Below, piece by piece: positions 31,255 to 39,399 of a DNA stretch of 39,553 nt (position 1 is the first letter of the stretch; each line of letters opens with the position of its first letter). Made by a program: the position numbers and the translations under genes. This stretch comes from CAYJXJ01 sp964374095. Lineage in GTDB: Bacteria > Elusimicrobiota > Elusimicrobia > UBA1565 > UBA9628. The stretch spans positions 1 through 39,553 of the forward strand of contig CAYJXJ010000018.1 of assembly GCA_964374095.1 (NCBI GenBank). The letters run 5' to 3'. The notes under the pieces are model-generated. The model made no database searches. It was given only the letters and a program-made list of their open reading frames with translations, and was not told the origin of the DNA.

Positions 31255-31854
31255 GTGGACGCGACTACCGGCTCCCAAGCTACTAGCGGCTCCGAAGCCG
31301 ACAACTCGGACCTGGAGCGGCTGGGTCTAGGCGACGACCGGGCCCTTGAAAGGCTCATGAAACGCCACGGCCCCGCCCTCTACGGCTTTCTGGTCCACCG
31401 GCTCGGCGACCGGGCCTCGGCCGACGACGCCTACGCCGAAGTCTGGCTGCGGGCCTGGCAGGGCCGCGCCTCCTACCGGGAGCAGGGGCGGATCCAGTCC
31501 TGGCTTTTCACCATCGCCCACCGGCTTTCCCTCGACGCTCTGGAACGGCTCGGCAAGCGGCCGATTTCTATCGACCAGCCTGCCGGGGAGGAAAGCCCTC
31601 TTGCGGAGCGTCTTGCCTCCCCGGAACCGGGCCCGGAAGCGTCTGCCGAGAGCGGCGAGCTGGGGCGGCGGATGTCGTCGGCGCTGGGCGAACTCCCTCC
31701 CGACCAACGCGAAGTTTTCCTCATGCGCGAGTACGGCGGCCTTTCCTTTAAAGAGATCGCCGAGACGCAAGAGTGTCCGTTAGGCACGGCACTGGCGCGC
31801 ATGCGCTACGCGGTGCAGAAGCTCCGCAAGTCGCTGGAGGGGCTCCATGCATAG
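31255..31854 (+). CDS. ECF-type sigma factor
   Basis: 199 residues from GTG. Region 2 (about 30-100) has ASADDAYAEVWLRAWQG and SWLFTIAHRLSLDAL. Region 4 (about 142-195) has ELPPDQREVFLMREYGGLSFKEIAE and a helix-turn-helix. It overlaps the anti-sigma gene by 8 bases. The operon ends with an exported coiled-coil protein, so it probably answers an envelope signal. Confidence 0.93.
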   Translation: MDATTGSQATSGSEADNSDLERLGLGDDRALERLMKRHGPALYGFLVHRLGDRASADDAYAEVWLRAWQGRASYREQGRIQSWLFTIAHRLSLDALERLGKRPISIDQPAGEESPLAERLASPEPGPEASAESGELGRRMSSALGELPPDQREVFLMREYGGLSFKEIAETQECPLGTALARMRYAVQKLRKSLEGLHA

Positions 31855-32323
31855 CGCGGGGCACGAAGGGCTTCTGCTCCTGTATGTCTCGGGAGAGTCG
31901 GAGGGCGAGGAGAGGCGGTTGGCCGCGGGTCTGGCGGCGGCCTGCCCGCATTGCGCGGATTTCCTGCGGGCCGCGGCGGATGCCTCGCGCTCGGCCCGCG
32001 CGGCCGCGTGCGCGCCGCCGCCCGGCCTTGACGCGTTGGTGCTTCGCAAGGTCCGCGTGGAGTCGGCGGCGGGGCAGCGGCGCCGGTTTTCGTTGGCCTT
32101 GGCCCTGGCCGCCGCGGCCTTGGCCCTGGTCTTGGCCGGGCCCTGGCGTTCGCGGGAGGACCTGGGGTGGAGCAACGGCCTGGACCACGATATGACGCGC
32201 GCCACGGAGGAACTGGAGAAGATCTCCAACGCCGTGACCATCGGCGCCGACCCCTCGGAGTTGGACGCGGAGCTTCAGGAGCTGGAAGAGGCGGTGGATC
32301 GTCTCGGAGCGAGCGTGCTGTGA
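31847..32323 (+). CDS. Transmembrane anti-sigma factor
   Basis: 158 residues. The N-terminal HSAGHEGLLLLYVSGE and CPHCADFL form a zf-HC2-like zinc site. One membrane helix spans about 80-98 (FSLALALAAAALALVLAG). A short acidic coiled-coil tail (about 115-155) would lie outside the membrane. It is paired with the sigma gene by overlap. Confidence 0.85.
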   Translation: MHSAGHEGLLLLYVSGESEGEERRLAAGLAAACPHCADFLRAAADASRSARAAACAPPPGLDALVLRKVRVESAAGQRRRFSLALALAAAALALVLAGPWRSREDLGWSNGLDHDMTRATEELEKISNAVTIGADPSELDAELQELEEAVDRLGASVL

Positions 32324-32415
32324 CCGAAGGAAATGGTTCGACACCCAAGTACGGGGAGAGAACCATGACCGAAGGAAATGGTTCGATACCTAAGGATATT
32401 GGAAGAGAACCATGA
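32320..32415 (+). CDS. Tandemly repeated short ORF or initiation-region duplication
   Basis: Two 45-47-base units, each beginning with a start codon (GTG 32320, ATG 32365) and reading TEGNGS-x-PK, are followed by a third, diverged start (ATG 32412, MREGG). Read through, they give a 31-residue peptide whose start overlaps the anti-sigma stop. Each of the first two units contains ATGGTTC paired with GAACCAT, so the RNA can form two hairpins. It may be a real peptide or a duplicated ribosome-binding region. Confidence 0.4.
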   Translation: MTEGNGSTPKYGERTMTEGNGSIPKDIGREP

Positions 32416-32432
32416 GAGAAGGAGGCCGTCAC

Positions 32433-33140
32433 ATGAAGACCCTCTTGGGTTTCGCGGTGTTGTGGGTCGTGATCGGGACGCCCGGGGCCGTTCTGGCCGC
32501 GGACTCTCCGGGGGGCAAGGACGCGCCTTCCGGCGCGGGCGAGCAGCGCGAGCATCCCCTCGATTGGTACGGTGAAGGCGGAAAGGGTTCCCGCGACCAG
32601 CCGGAGGATGACGAGGCGCGCGTCAATATCAGGGTCCGGCAGGGCAAGGTCTCGGATGTCCGCCAGAGACTCGACGAGCAGTTCGGGCCCGATGAGCGGC
32701 CCACCCCGGAGGAGGACGAGGCCTTGGAGGCCATCCGGGCCAACGCCCCCGAGGTGCACGAGGAGCTCTCCCGCGCCCGCCGGATGCAACCGAGGGGCTT
32801 TCGCAAGCAGATGCGGGAATTCATGCCGATGATGCGCGACCCGGACATGCGTCAGGTCCTGTTCCGGAACATGCGCGCCGAGATGAAGCTGCGCCGCATG
32901 GGCGAGGAGTACAAGGGGGCCGAGGGCGCTCGCAAGGACGAGCTCAAGAAGGGGATCGAGACCGCCCTCTCCGAGCAGTTTGACGCCAAGCTCCAGGCCC
33001 ACGAGACCCGGCTCAAGAAGATGCGCGAGGAGATCGTCCGCCTGGAGTCGCGCATCGACAAGCGCCGCAAGCTTAAGGACCAGATCCTCAAGAAGCGTCT
33101 GGGCGAGCTCTCCGGCGACGTCGAGGCCTGGGAGTGGTGA
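32433..33140 (+). CDS. Exported coiled-coil protein
   Basis: 235 residues from ATG 32433, with AAGGAGG upstream. The signal peptide is MKTLLGFAVLWVVIGTPGAVLAA. The mature protein is strongly charged. From about 150 to the end it is a long coiled coil (RLKKMREEIVRLESRIDKRRK). The Met/Arg-rich centre recalls CpxP-like periplasmic stress sensors, without a clear motif. It is the last gene of the sigma operon, so it is a candidate sensor or target of the sigma factor. Confidence 0.78.
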   Translation: MKTLLGFAVLWVVIGTPGAVLAADSPGGKDAPSGAGEQREHPLDWYGEGGKGSRDQPEDDEARVNIRVRQGKVSDVRQRLDEQFGPDERPTPEEDEALEAIRANAPEVHEELSRARRMQPRGFRKQMREFMPMMRDPDMRQVLFRNMRAEMKLRRMGEEYKGAEGARKDELKKGIETALSEQFDAKLQAHETRLKKMREEIVRLESRIDKRRKLKDQILKKRLGELSGDVEAWEW

Positions 33141-33142
33141 GC

Positions 33143-33200
33143 CCCGGCGCCCCACACATTTTCAGAGGGGCGCCGGGACCTGGAGCCGGCCGGCTCCAGG
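33143..33200. terminator. Double hairpin between convergent genes
   Basis: CCCGGCGCCCC/GGGGCGCCGGG (33143-33153 and 33167-33177, 11-bp stem) is followed directly by a perfect 22-bp palindrome (33179-33200, CCTGGAGCCGG and its complement). It serves the ends of the coiled-coil and TPR-like genes. Confidence 0.7.
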
Positions 33201-34466
33201 CTACTTAAAGTTGGGCGGGATCGGCCCGGGCATCACCGCGGCGTAGGGCTTGCGGAGGAGCTCCTTGGCCGGGGCGCGGAAGCCCCAGAGGTCCTCCGCG
33301 GCCACGACGGCCCGGTATTCTTGCAGGGCTTCCTCGCGGCGTCCGAGCCGGTCGAGGAGTTGGCCCCTGCGGAAATGGCCCCAAACCGCCCAGCGGCTGG
33401 GCTTGTTGTTGTAGCGGATCTTCGTCGCCTCGGTGAAGGCCTGATAGGCCGCGTCCATCTTCCCGAGCCGCCAGAGCGCGCAGCCCAGCGCCACCTGCCC
33501 CTTGGCCTGCTCGAGGGGGTTGTAGCGCCCGTCCTTGGCCCGCGCGATGAAGTCCTTGGCTTCCGAGACCGCTCCCTCGGCGTCGCCTACTTCGTAGAGG
33601 GTGATCAACTGCGCGGAGTGCATCATGGCGCTTCTTGGATAGCGGCGGCGCAGCCCCTTGATGAGCTCCATGGCCCGCTCCGGGTTGCGCGCGCCGAAGG
33701 GGTCTTCCGTATAGATTTCGACGAGGAGAATTTGGGCGCAGGCCTTGGTGAAGTGCCCTTCGCGGGCGACCTTTTCAAGCGTCGCGATGCCGCGCAGGCG
33801 GTTTCCGCCGAGCACGAGCTTGGCGAGTAGGCGCACCACCGACTGGTAGAGGTCGGCGTAGTAGTCGTACATCCCGACCCCGAGGTAGGCGTCGGCAAAA
33901 TTCGGGTCGAGCTTGGCCGCGGCGCGCGTGAGCCCGATGGCCTTGCGGCCCGTCCAGTAGGCCGTGAGCCACTCGCGCCGGATGACCTGCAGGCGGCTAT
34001 TGATGCCGTGGATGGCGCCCACGATCATCATGGCCCCGGCGTCCTTGGGATGCTCATCGAGCCACTTGTCGCCGACGCGCGCGACTTCCGCCACCTTGGC
34101 TTCAAAGACCGGGATGAGCGAGGGGTCGCTCTGGTCGGCGCCGTAAACGTAGCGGGTCCAGGCCGCCCCGGCCAGGCCGAAATGGGCGGCGGGGTGTCCG
34201 GGTTCAAGGGCCATGGCCTTCTGGCAGAAGGACTCGGCCTCGTCGAAGCGCATGTCGAAGATCGCGTCGATGGCTGCGGTGAGCAGGCGGTCCATTTCGG
34301 CGGTGATGCCGGGCCAGGGCCTGTCGGATGCCTTCTCAGAGGCCGTAGGCTTTGCCGTCGCCATGGCGGGAGTCGGCTCCGAGGCGGACCCCGTCGCGGC
34401 GCGGCCTTTCTCCGCGAAGGCGGGCCCCGACGCTGCCATCAGCATGAGGAGCGCGGCGACTCTCAT
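33201..34466 (-). CDS. Exported TPR-like protein
   Basis: 421 residues. The signal peptide is MRVAALLMLMAASGPAFAE. The mature part is a solenoid of helical pairs with TPR character (RFDEAESFCQKAMALEPGHPAAHFGLAGAA; PLEQAKGQVALGCALWRLGKMDAAYQAF; RLGRREEALQEYRAVV). It is probably a periplasmic scaffold. The promoter is TTGAAA-N17-TAAAAT with the ATG six bases after the -10 box. It has no operon partner. Confidence 0.85.
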   Translation of the reverse strand: MRVAALLMLMAASGPAFAEKGRAATGSASEPTPAMATAKPTASEKASDRPWPGITAEMDRLLTAAIDAIFDMRFDEAESFCQKAMALEPGHPAAHFGLAGAAWTRYVYGADQSDPSLIPVFEAKVAEVARVGDKWLDEHPKDAGAMMIVGAIHGINSRLQVIRREWLTAYWTGRKAIGLTRAAAKLDPNFADAYLGVGMYDYYADLYQSVVRLLAKLVLGGNRLRGIATLEKVAREGHFTKACAQILLVEIYTEDPFGARNPERAMELIKGLRRRYPRSAMMHSAQLITLYEVGDAEGAVSEAKDFIARAKDGRYNPLEQAKGQVALGCALWRLGKMDAAYQAFTEATKIRYNNKPSRWAVWGHFRRGQLLDRLGRREEALQEYRAVVAAEDLWGFRAPAKELLRKPYAAVMPGPIPPNFK

Positions 34467-34472
34467 CGTTTC

Positions 34473-34501
34473 ATTTTACACGACCTCACCCGGTTTTTCA
34501 A
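34473..34501 (-). promoter_or_regulatory. Promoter of the TPR-like gene
   Basis: On the minus strand TTGAAA (34501-34496), a 17-bp spacer and TAAAAT (34478-34473). Six bases separate it from the ATG, so the message should be leaderless. Confidence 0.8.
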
Positions 34502-34594
34502 TGCGTGCGCCGGCCAGGCCGTGCGTAGGGTCGTTGTCGGAAAGTGGCCTGCGCCCCCAATTAATGGAAGCGCAGGTACAGTCTTTTCACAAAA

Positions 34595-34620
34595 CTATCC
34601 GCAGCGGTGCGGATAAGGTC
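34595..34620 (-). terminator. Terminator-like hairpin, repeated element
   Basis: On the minus strand ATCCGCA, CCGC and TGCGGAT form a 7-bp stem followed by AGTTTTGTG, 19 bases after the stop of the diiron gene. The same GACCTTATCCGCACCG...GCGGATAG unit occurs at 28448 on the plus strand. Confidence 0.65.
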
Positions 34621-34632
34621 GTCCGGCGTGAA

Positions 34633-35475
34633 CTAGGCCGCCAACGCGGCCGGGGATTCGGGCCCCTTAATGGGGCCGAGCCGGCGCAGGCTGGCGCGGA
34701 CCGACAGGGTCAATCCCGTGAACCAGCCCATGGCGGGCAGGCGCGCGATGGTCTCATCGACATGCCGGGCCTCGGCGGCTCCATCCGGGCCCCCGAAGAC
34801 GTAGGCCATGACGAAGTCGACCTCGGCCTCCGGCATGATGCCCGCGCCCACGGGCTTCCAGAAGCGGCGGATCAACCCCGCGGCCAGCCGTCGGGCCAAG
34901 TGGGAACGCCGCAACCGCTCCTCGGCCTTATGGTAGTAGAAGCTGAAATGCCGGGATTCGTCGCGCATGATGCGGCGCACCACCTCGGCAAGCACCGGAT
35001 TGCGGGTCCGCGCGGCCAGACGGCGGTAGCCGTTCAAGGTCGTCAACTCGTTGATCGCCCCCCAGGTCATGTGGACGGCCGGGAAATCCCCGGCGAAGAG
35101 CTTGGAAACCCCCGAGGCGGCCAGGTCCTGGAGCCCCTCCAGGAAACGGCGGGGCCTCTGGATGCTGCGCGGGCGCTTCGGGTCGAGGCCGTGTCCGGCC
35201 TCGGCGAGGAAGCGCTCCAGGGCCCGGCCGTGGAAACCCTCCTCGTAGGCCCAGACCGGGAGGAAATCCGCGATCTCCGGGTCTTGGATCGCGCTGGTGT
35301 TCAAGAGCGCGCGCAAGTAGCCGATCGTATACGACTCCACGTCGATGAAGTAAGGCAGGAGGCGCAGCTCCGCTCCGGAGACCGGGTGCGCGGCCGCCGC
35401 GGCCCAATCGATGCCGGAAAGGTCCAAGGACCGCGACTTGGCGATCAGGGCTGCGACGCTGAAGGGTTCGTCCAT
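34633..35475 (-). CDS. Ferritin-like diiron protein (desaturase/oxygenase-like)
   Basis: 280 residues, mostly helical. Likely iron ligands are Glu47 (FIDVESYT), Glu79 and His82 (EEGFHGRAL), Glu143 (AINELTTLNGY), and Glu173 and His176 (RDESRHFSFYY). This is the two-ExxH pattern of acyl-ACP desaturase-like and AurF-like diiron enzymes. There is no membrane helix. Substrate unknown; a lipid role would fit the ether-lipid genes nearby but is inference. The 5' leader can form a hairpin that covers GGAGG. Confidence 0.8.
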   Translation of the reverse strand: MDEPFSVAALIAKSRSLDLSGIDWAAAAAHPVSGAELRLLPYFIDVESYTIGYLRALLNTSAIQDPEIADFLPVWAYEEGFHGRALERFLAEAGHGLDPKRPRSIQRPRRFLEGLQDLAASGVSKLFAGDFPAVHMTWGAINELTTLNGYRRLAARTRNPVLAEVVRRIMRDESRHFSFYYHKAEERLRRSHLARRLAAGLIRRFWKPVGAGIMPEAEVDFVMAYVFGGPDGAAEARHVDETIARLPAMGWFTGLTLSVRASLRRLGPIKGPESPAALAA

Positions 35476-35482
35476 GGGGCCT

Positions 35483-35528
35483 GCGCCTCCACTAGCCGGA
35501 AGCGCAGGAGGCGCGGGGGTCTATTGTA
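35483..35528 (-). promoter_or_regulatory. -10 box and leader hairpin of the diiron gene
   Basis: TACAAT (minus strand, 35528-35523) would start RNA near 35516. The leader then reads GCGCCTCC (35514-35507), a 16-base loop and GGAGGCGC (35490-35483), a perfect 8-bp stem in which GGAGG, the only Shine-Dalgarno-like sequence, is paired. Confidence 0.45.
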
Positions 35529-35564
35529 CCACGTTGGCTGCCGTCTTGGCGGCGCGGAGCGGAA

Positions 35565-35590
35565 CCTGCGCCTCCAGAAATAGGAAGCGC
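35565..35590. repeat. Second copy of CCTGCGCCTCCA-n-GGAAGCGC
   Basis: CCTGCGCCTCCA followed six bases later by GGAAGCGC repeats the arrangement at 35481-35504 in the diiron gene leader. Confidence 0.5.
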
Positions 35591-35592
35591 GG

Positions 35593-35610
35593 ACTCCCAG
35601 CGCTGGGAGT
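35593..35610. repeat. Palindromic element ACTCCCAG-CG-CTGGGAGT
   Basis: A second copy of the element at 18953, again followed by AAA. It lies between two minus-strand genes. Confidence 0.6.
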
Positions 35611-35642
35611 AAATTTCGAGATGGCGATCGTTCCCTCGCGAA

Positions 35643-36329
35643 CTAGAAAGCCCCGAGGGCCCCGGCGCGGGCGGTCCACTCACCGAGCTTGAGGCCCCAG
35701 CGGCGCAAGGCGTCGGGGTTGCCGGGCCAGCCCGTCTCGTAATCGCTCATCTCCAGGACGCGGTTGTCGGGCTGCTTGACCAGGCGCTTGTGCGTCACGC
35801 GCTCCATGTCGCCTTTGAGGTCCACCCGCCATATCCACTGATCCAGGACCCAGTTGTCGTTGGGATCCTTGTCCCAGCGCTCGGAGACCGCGCTGACATA
35901 GGCCGGGACCTGCTTGCCGGAGTCGACTCGCCAGGAGACCACGCTGAAATGGTCGGCGGCATGCGGTTGGCTTTCATCGCCGGGGGTCTTATGCGAGAGG
36001 ATGAACCACACCTCCCGCTCGTTTCCTCCGGGCTTGGGCTGACCCTTGGCGAGCGCGGCCCGCAGGAGGACCTCCCAATGGGCGCGGTCGAAGCCCGGGG
36101 GTGTGGCCGCGGCCCCACGCGGTTCTTGCTCGGCCGGGTTCCAGGGGTCGGCCGCGACCCGGGCTCCCTCGACGGGACTCACCGGGGGCAGCAGGCGCCC
36201 GCGGCCCTCGCGCACCGACTGCAAGGCGGCCGGACCGGCATCTGCCAAGCTTGCGGCCCGGACGCTCTCGAAGTTCAAGGCGGTTGCGGCGAGCGCAAGG
36301 GTCCAGGCGACGGCGGTAGGGCTGTTCAT
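35643..36329 (-). CDS. Exported protein of unknown function
   Basis: 228 residues from ATG 36329, which has GAGGTG upstream. The signal peptide is MNSPTAVAWTLALAATALNFESVRA. A Pro-rich N-terminal part is followed by a beta-rich domain (EVWFILSHKTPGD, HFSVVSWRVDSGK, WVLDQWIWRVDLKGDMERVTHKRL). No family is recognised. It is divergent from the ether-lipid-synthase-like gene, with about 170 bases between. Confidence 0.75.
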   Translation of the reverse strand: MNSPTAVAWTLALAATALNFESVRAASLADAGPAALQSVREGRGRLLPPVSPVEGARVAADPWNPAEQEPRGAAATPPGFDRAHWEVLLRAALAKGQPKPGGNEREVWFILSHKTPGDESQPHAADHFSVVSWRVDSGKQVPAYVSAVSERWDKDPNDNWVLDQWIWRVDLKGDMERVTHKRLVKQPDNRVLEMSDYETGWPGNPDALRRWGLKLGEWTARAGALGAF

Positions 36330-36501
36330 GTCGTGCACCTCAGCCAACAGGATAGCCGCCGGCTCGCCGTCCGGCATGTGCCGGAGTCCCCGGTTCGCGA
36401 TGGAATTGGCCCTAGGAACGCCATGGCGGCGGGGGCGGGCACCCGTGAAACGCGGTTTCCGCCCTTGGCGGCCGTTGTTGGAATATGGAATAATAGCGGC
36501 C

Positions 36502-38208
36502 ATGATGAAATGGTGCGGGTGGGGCGACGCGAAGTTCAAGTTCCCGATGGACGAGAAGCCCGATCTCTGGCCGTGGATCGTCAAAACCCTCGACTTGGCC
36601 CAGCCGCGCAGCACCCCGCCCGTGCCGCGGGAATCCATCCGGCTGCCCGTCCCGGTCGCCGACGAGGCCTTCCGGCGCGCGCTGGGGTTCTTGCGCGCCG
36701 ACCAGACGGCCGACGACGATGAGGCGCGGCTCGTGCACGCCTACGGCAAGAGCTACCCCGACCTCTTCAACGTCCGCCGCGGCGTGGTGCGGCGCGCGCC
36801 GGACCTGGTGATCTATCCGGAGAGCCACGACCAAGTCGAGCGGCTGGTGCGTCTGGCCGCGGATCACGAGGTGTGCCTGATCCCCTTCGGCGGCGGCACC
36901 AACATCGTCGGCGGGGTCAACCCCCCGCCCGGCCGGGGGATGGTCGCCACGGTGGACATGCAGCGCATGAACCGGGTCCTCTCTCTCGATCCCGAGTCCA
37001 ACACCGCGGTGATCGAGGCCGGGGCGCTCGGCCCCAAGCTCGAGGCCGACCTCCAAGCCCGCGGCTACTCCCTCGGGCACTGTCCCGATTCCTTCGAGTA
37101 CTCGAGCCTGGGCGGCTGGATCGCCACCCGCTCGGCGGGCATGCAGTCCGACGCCTACGGCAGAATCGAGGAAATGATAGTCGCCCTGAGGCTGGTGACT
37201 CCCTCCGGCACACTCGCCACCCGCCCGACTCCCGCGTCCTCGGCCGGACCGGACATGAACCGCCTGGTGGCCGGATCGGAAGGGGTGCTGGGCGTCATCA
37301 CCGAGGCCACCATGCGCGTGCATCCATTCCCCGAGGCCAAGGACTACCGCGGCGTGCTCTTCCCGACCTTCGAGGCGGGCTTCGCCGCTATCCGGGACTG
37401 CCTCTCGGCCGGAAAGCTCCCCAGCATGATCCGCCTCCAGGACGAGGAGGAGACCCAGCTCGCGTTCCACATGAAGACCCCGGTAGGGGGTCTCAAGGGC
37501 TTCATCCAGGCCCAATTCAAGAAGCTCCTCAAGTCCCGCGGCTATGGCGAGCCCGCCATCATGGTGGTCGGCTTCGAGGGCTCCCGCGAGCACGTCCACC
37601 GCCGGCGCCGGGAGGTCATGGACATCTTCAAGCGCCGCCGCGGCTTCGATTTGGGCCCCTCCGTGGGCGAGAGCTGGGCCAAGGACAAGTTCAACCTCCC
37701 CTACCTGCGCGACGTGGTCATGGACCACGGGGTCATGGTCGACGTGGCCGAGACCTCCACGGTCTGGTCCAACGTCCTGCCCCTCTACCGCAAGGTCCGC
37801 TTGGCCGTCAAGGAGAAGTTCGCGGCCGAGGGCACGCCGGGTTTTTTGGGCCTGCACATCTCCCACACCTACGAGACCGGCTGCTGCCTCTACTTCACCT
37901 ACGCCTGCCGCCAGCTCCCGGGGCGCGAGCTCGAGCAGTACTACTCGCACAAGCGCATGATCACCGACGTCTTTACGCACAACGGCGCGACTCTCTCGCA
38001 CCACCACGCGGTGGGCACCGAGCACCGGCCCTGGCTCGAGGACGAGATCTCCCCGACGGGTGTGCGCGCTTTGCGAGCGCTCAAGTCGGGGGTGGATCCC
38101 CGGGGGATTTGCAATCCGGGCAAGCTCATCCCCCCCGCGGAGGCTTTCTCGGAATGGGGGCTCAACGTCGCCGACGCCGAGTCTCAGGCCGAGGCCCGCT
38201 CGCGCTAG
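36502..38208 (+). CDS. FAD-linked oxidase, alkyl-DHAP-synthase-like
   Basis: 568 residues. The PCMH-type FAD-binding domain holds CLIPFGGGTNIVGGV and SFEYSSLGGWIATRSAGMQSDAYG. The C-terminal domain has GLHISHTYETGCCLYFTY, then ATLSHHHAVGTEHRPW and CNPGKL. The HHH motif and SHxYxxGxCLYFT are characteristic of alkyldihydroxyacetonephosphate synthase, which swaps the acyl chain of acyl-DHAP for an alcohol to make ether lipids. A glycolate-oxidase-like role is less likely. ATG 36502 follows AATAAT by seven bases. Two downstream genes follow closely. Confidence 0.88.
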   Translation: MMKWCGWGDAKFKFPMDEKPDLWPWIVKTLDLAQPRSTPPVPRESIRLPVPVADEAFRRALGFLRADQTADDDEARLVHAYGKSYPDLFNVRRGVVRRAPDLVIYPESHDQVERLVRLAADHEVCLIPFGGGTNIVGGVNPPPGRGMVATVDMQRMNRVLSLDPESNTAVIEAGALGPKLEADLQARGYSLGHCPDSFEYSSLGGWIATRSAGMQSDAYGRIEEMIVALRLVTPSGTLATRPTPASSAGPDMNRLVAGSEGVLGVITEATMRVHPFPEAKDYRGVLFPTFEAGFAAIRDCLSAGKLPSMIRLQDEEETQLAFHMKTPVGGLKGFIQAQFKKLLKSRGYGEPAIMVVGFEGSREHVHRRRREVMDIFKRRRGFDLGPSVGESWAKDKFNLPYLRDVVMDHGVMVDVAETSTVWSNVLPLYRKVRLAVKEKFAAEGTPGFLGLHISHTYETGCCLYFTYACRQLPGRELEQYYSHKRMITDVFTHNGATLSHHHAVGTEHRPWLEDEISPTGVRALRALKSGVDPRGICNPGKLIPPAEAFSEWGLNVADAESQAEARSR

Positions 38209-38213
38209 GCCCC

Positions 38214-39014
38214 ATGGATGACGACGAGCCAGAACGAAAGCCGGGCCCGGACGTCATCGGCAGCACAATCCTGAGGCTGGGCCTGCTCCCCTGGCTGCGC
38301 GCGCGCGAGGGCAGCGTCCATGTCTTCTGCCCGGAGTGGCTCTACGACCTCTGCGTCTACTTCCTCTTTCCGGTGAACTGGTGCATCGCCGCCATCGCCG
38401 CGCGGCTCCCCTGCGACTACGCCGCCCCGGATTGGCCGCTCGATCCCGAGCTCCACCCGTCCAAGCGTCCGGCCCCGACCCGAAGCCTGCAGGAGCTGAG
38501 AGACTCGATCCGCCGCCGGGATGATGCGCTTCTGGAGGACGCCGACGCGTGGGCGCTCTTTGACTGGCTCCCGGCCCCCACCGCCAACGACATGCTGGGC
38601 AACTGGCGCGGGAAGGTGGTCTTGACGGGAAGCTGGCTCGACATCGCGGCCGTTGCCCTTGAGAGGCCGCTAGGCTGGCTCGGCTTGGAATGGGGCAAGC
38701 GCTTCTTATCGCCCTACAAGGGCGACCCCTTCATCATCATCGTCGCCGACAAGATCATTGTCCCGGTTCCCTGCTGGGGCAACGTGAGCATGCCCGAGAT
38801 CAACCTGCGCGGCAAGACCGGCGCCGCCATGACCTACGACCACCAACCCTGGAAGGACCACTTCCGGGTTCTCGACGACGGCAAGGCCGCGGGCCGGCGG
38901 ATGATGCTCGGAAATTGGATCTCGCGGGAGAAAAACGGCGGCTGGTTCACCCTGGAGGAGCTGCCCGAAATGAACAGGGCCGTCTCGGACCTGCTTCAGC
39001 GGTCGCCCTACTAG
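38214..39014 (+). CDS. GXWXG/DUF4334-domain protein
   Basis: 266 residues, five bases after the previous stop. After a hydrophobic segment (about 43-62), MLGNWRGKVV matches the GXWXG motif, and MPEINLRGKTGAAMTYDHQPW with DHFRVLDDGKAAGRRMM matches DUF4334. The two domains are usually found together in a lipocalin-like fold. Function unknown. The tight spacing puts it in an operon with the ether-lipid-synthase-like gene. Confidence 0.75.
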   Translation: MDDDEPERKPGPDVIGSTILRLGLLPWLRAREGSVHVFCPEWLYDLCVYFLFPVNWCIAAIAARLPCDYAAPDWPLDPELHPSKRPAPTRSLQELRDSIRRRDDALLEDADAWALFDWLPAPTANDMLGNWRGKVVLTGSWLDIAAVALERPLGWLGLEWGKRFLSPYKGDPFIIIVADKIIVPVPCWGNVSMPEINLRGKTGAAMTYDHQPWKDHFRVLDDGKAAGRRMMLGNWISREKNGGWFTLEELPEMNRAVSDLLQRSPY

Positions 39015-39018
39015 GCCC

Positions 39019-39399
39019 GTGAGCCCCGCCGGCGGTCCCAACGCGCGCGTCCTGCGGGTCTTCGGGCCCATCCTCGTCCTGGCCGGCATCGGGGGCTTTT
39101 GTCTGCCGCCCGGGCCGATGAGCGGCGCGCCGGCCTACAACGTCTTTCACATCGCCTTCGGCGCGCTCGGCTGCGCCCTGGCCTTCGGCGCCGGCGAGCG
39201 CGCCAGCGCGGCCTTCAACCTGGGCTTCGGCCTCGTCGACCTCTACCAAGCGGTCGCGAGCCGGGTGCATCTGTTTCCGGAGAGCTGGTTCCGTTGGAAG
39301 ACGGCCGACGACGTCCTGCACGTCGTCATCGGCCTGGGGCTGGTCGCGGTGGGCGCGGCGGGGATGATCGAACGGGGCCCCAGCGGCGCCGCTCGGTAG
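39019..39399 (+). CDS. Small four-helix membrane protein (DUF4383-like)
   Basis: 126 residues from GTG, four bases after the previous stop. Four hydrophobic helices are visible (VFGPILVLAGIGGFCLPPG; NVFHIAFGALGCALAFGA; AAFNLGFGLVDLYQAV; VLHVVIGLGLVAVGAAG). NVFHIAFGALG and DDVLHVVIGL are typical of DUF4383 proteins. It is the third gene of this operon. Confidence 0.78.
   Translation: MSPAGGPNARVLRVFGPILVLAGIGGFCLPPGPMSGAPAYNVFHIAFGALGCALAFGAGERASAAFNLGFGLVDLYQAVASRVHLFPESWFRWKTADDVLHVVIGLGLVAVGAAGMIERGPSGAAR

Noticed and set aside
36412..38025. A 537-codon minus-strand frame opposite the FAD enzyme
   Set aside because: The plus-strand protein has clear family motifs; the reverse frame is a GC-rich shadow with no recognisable domain.
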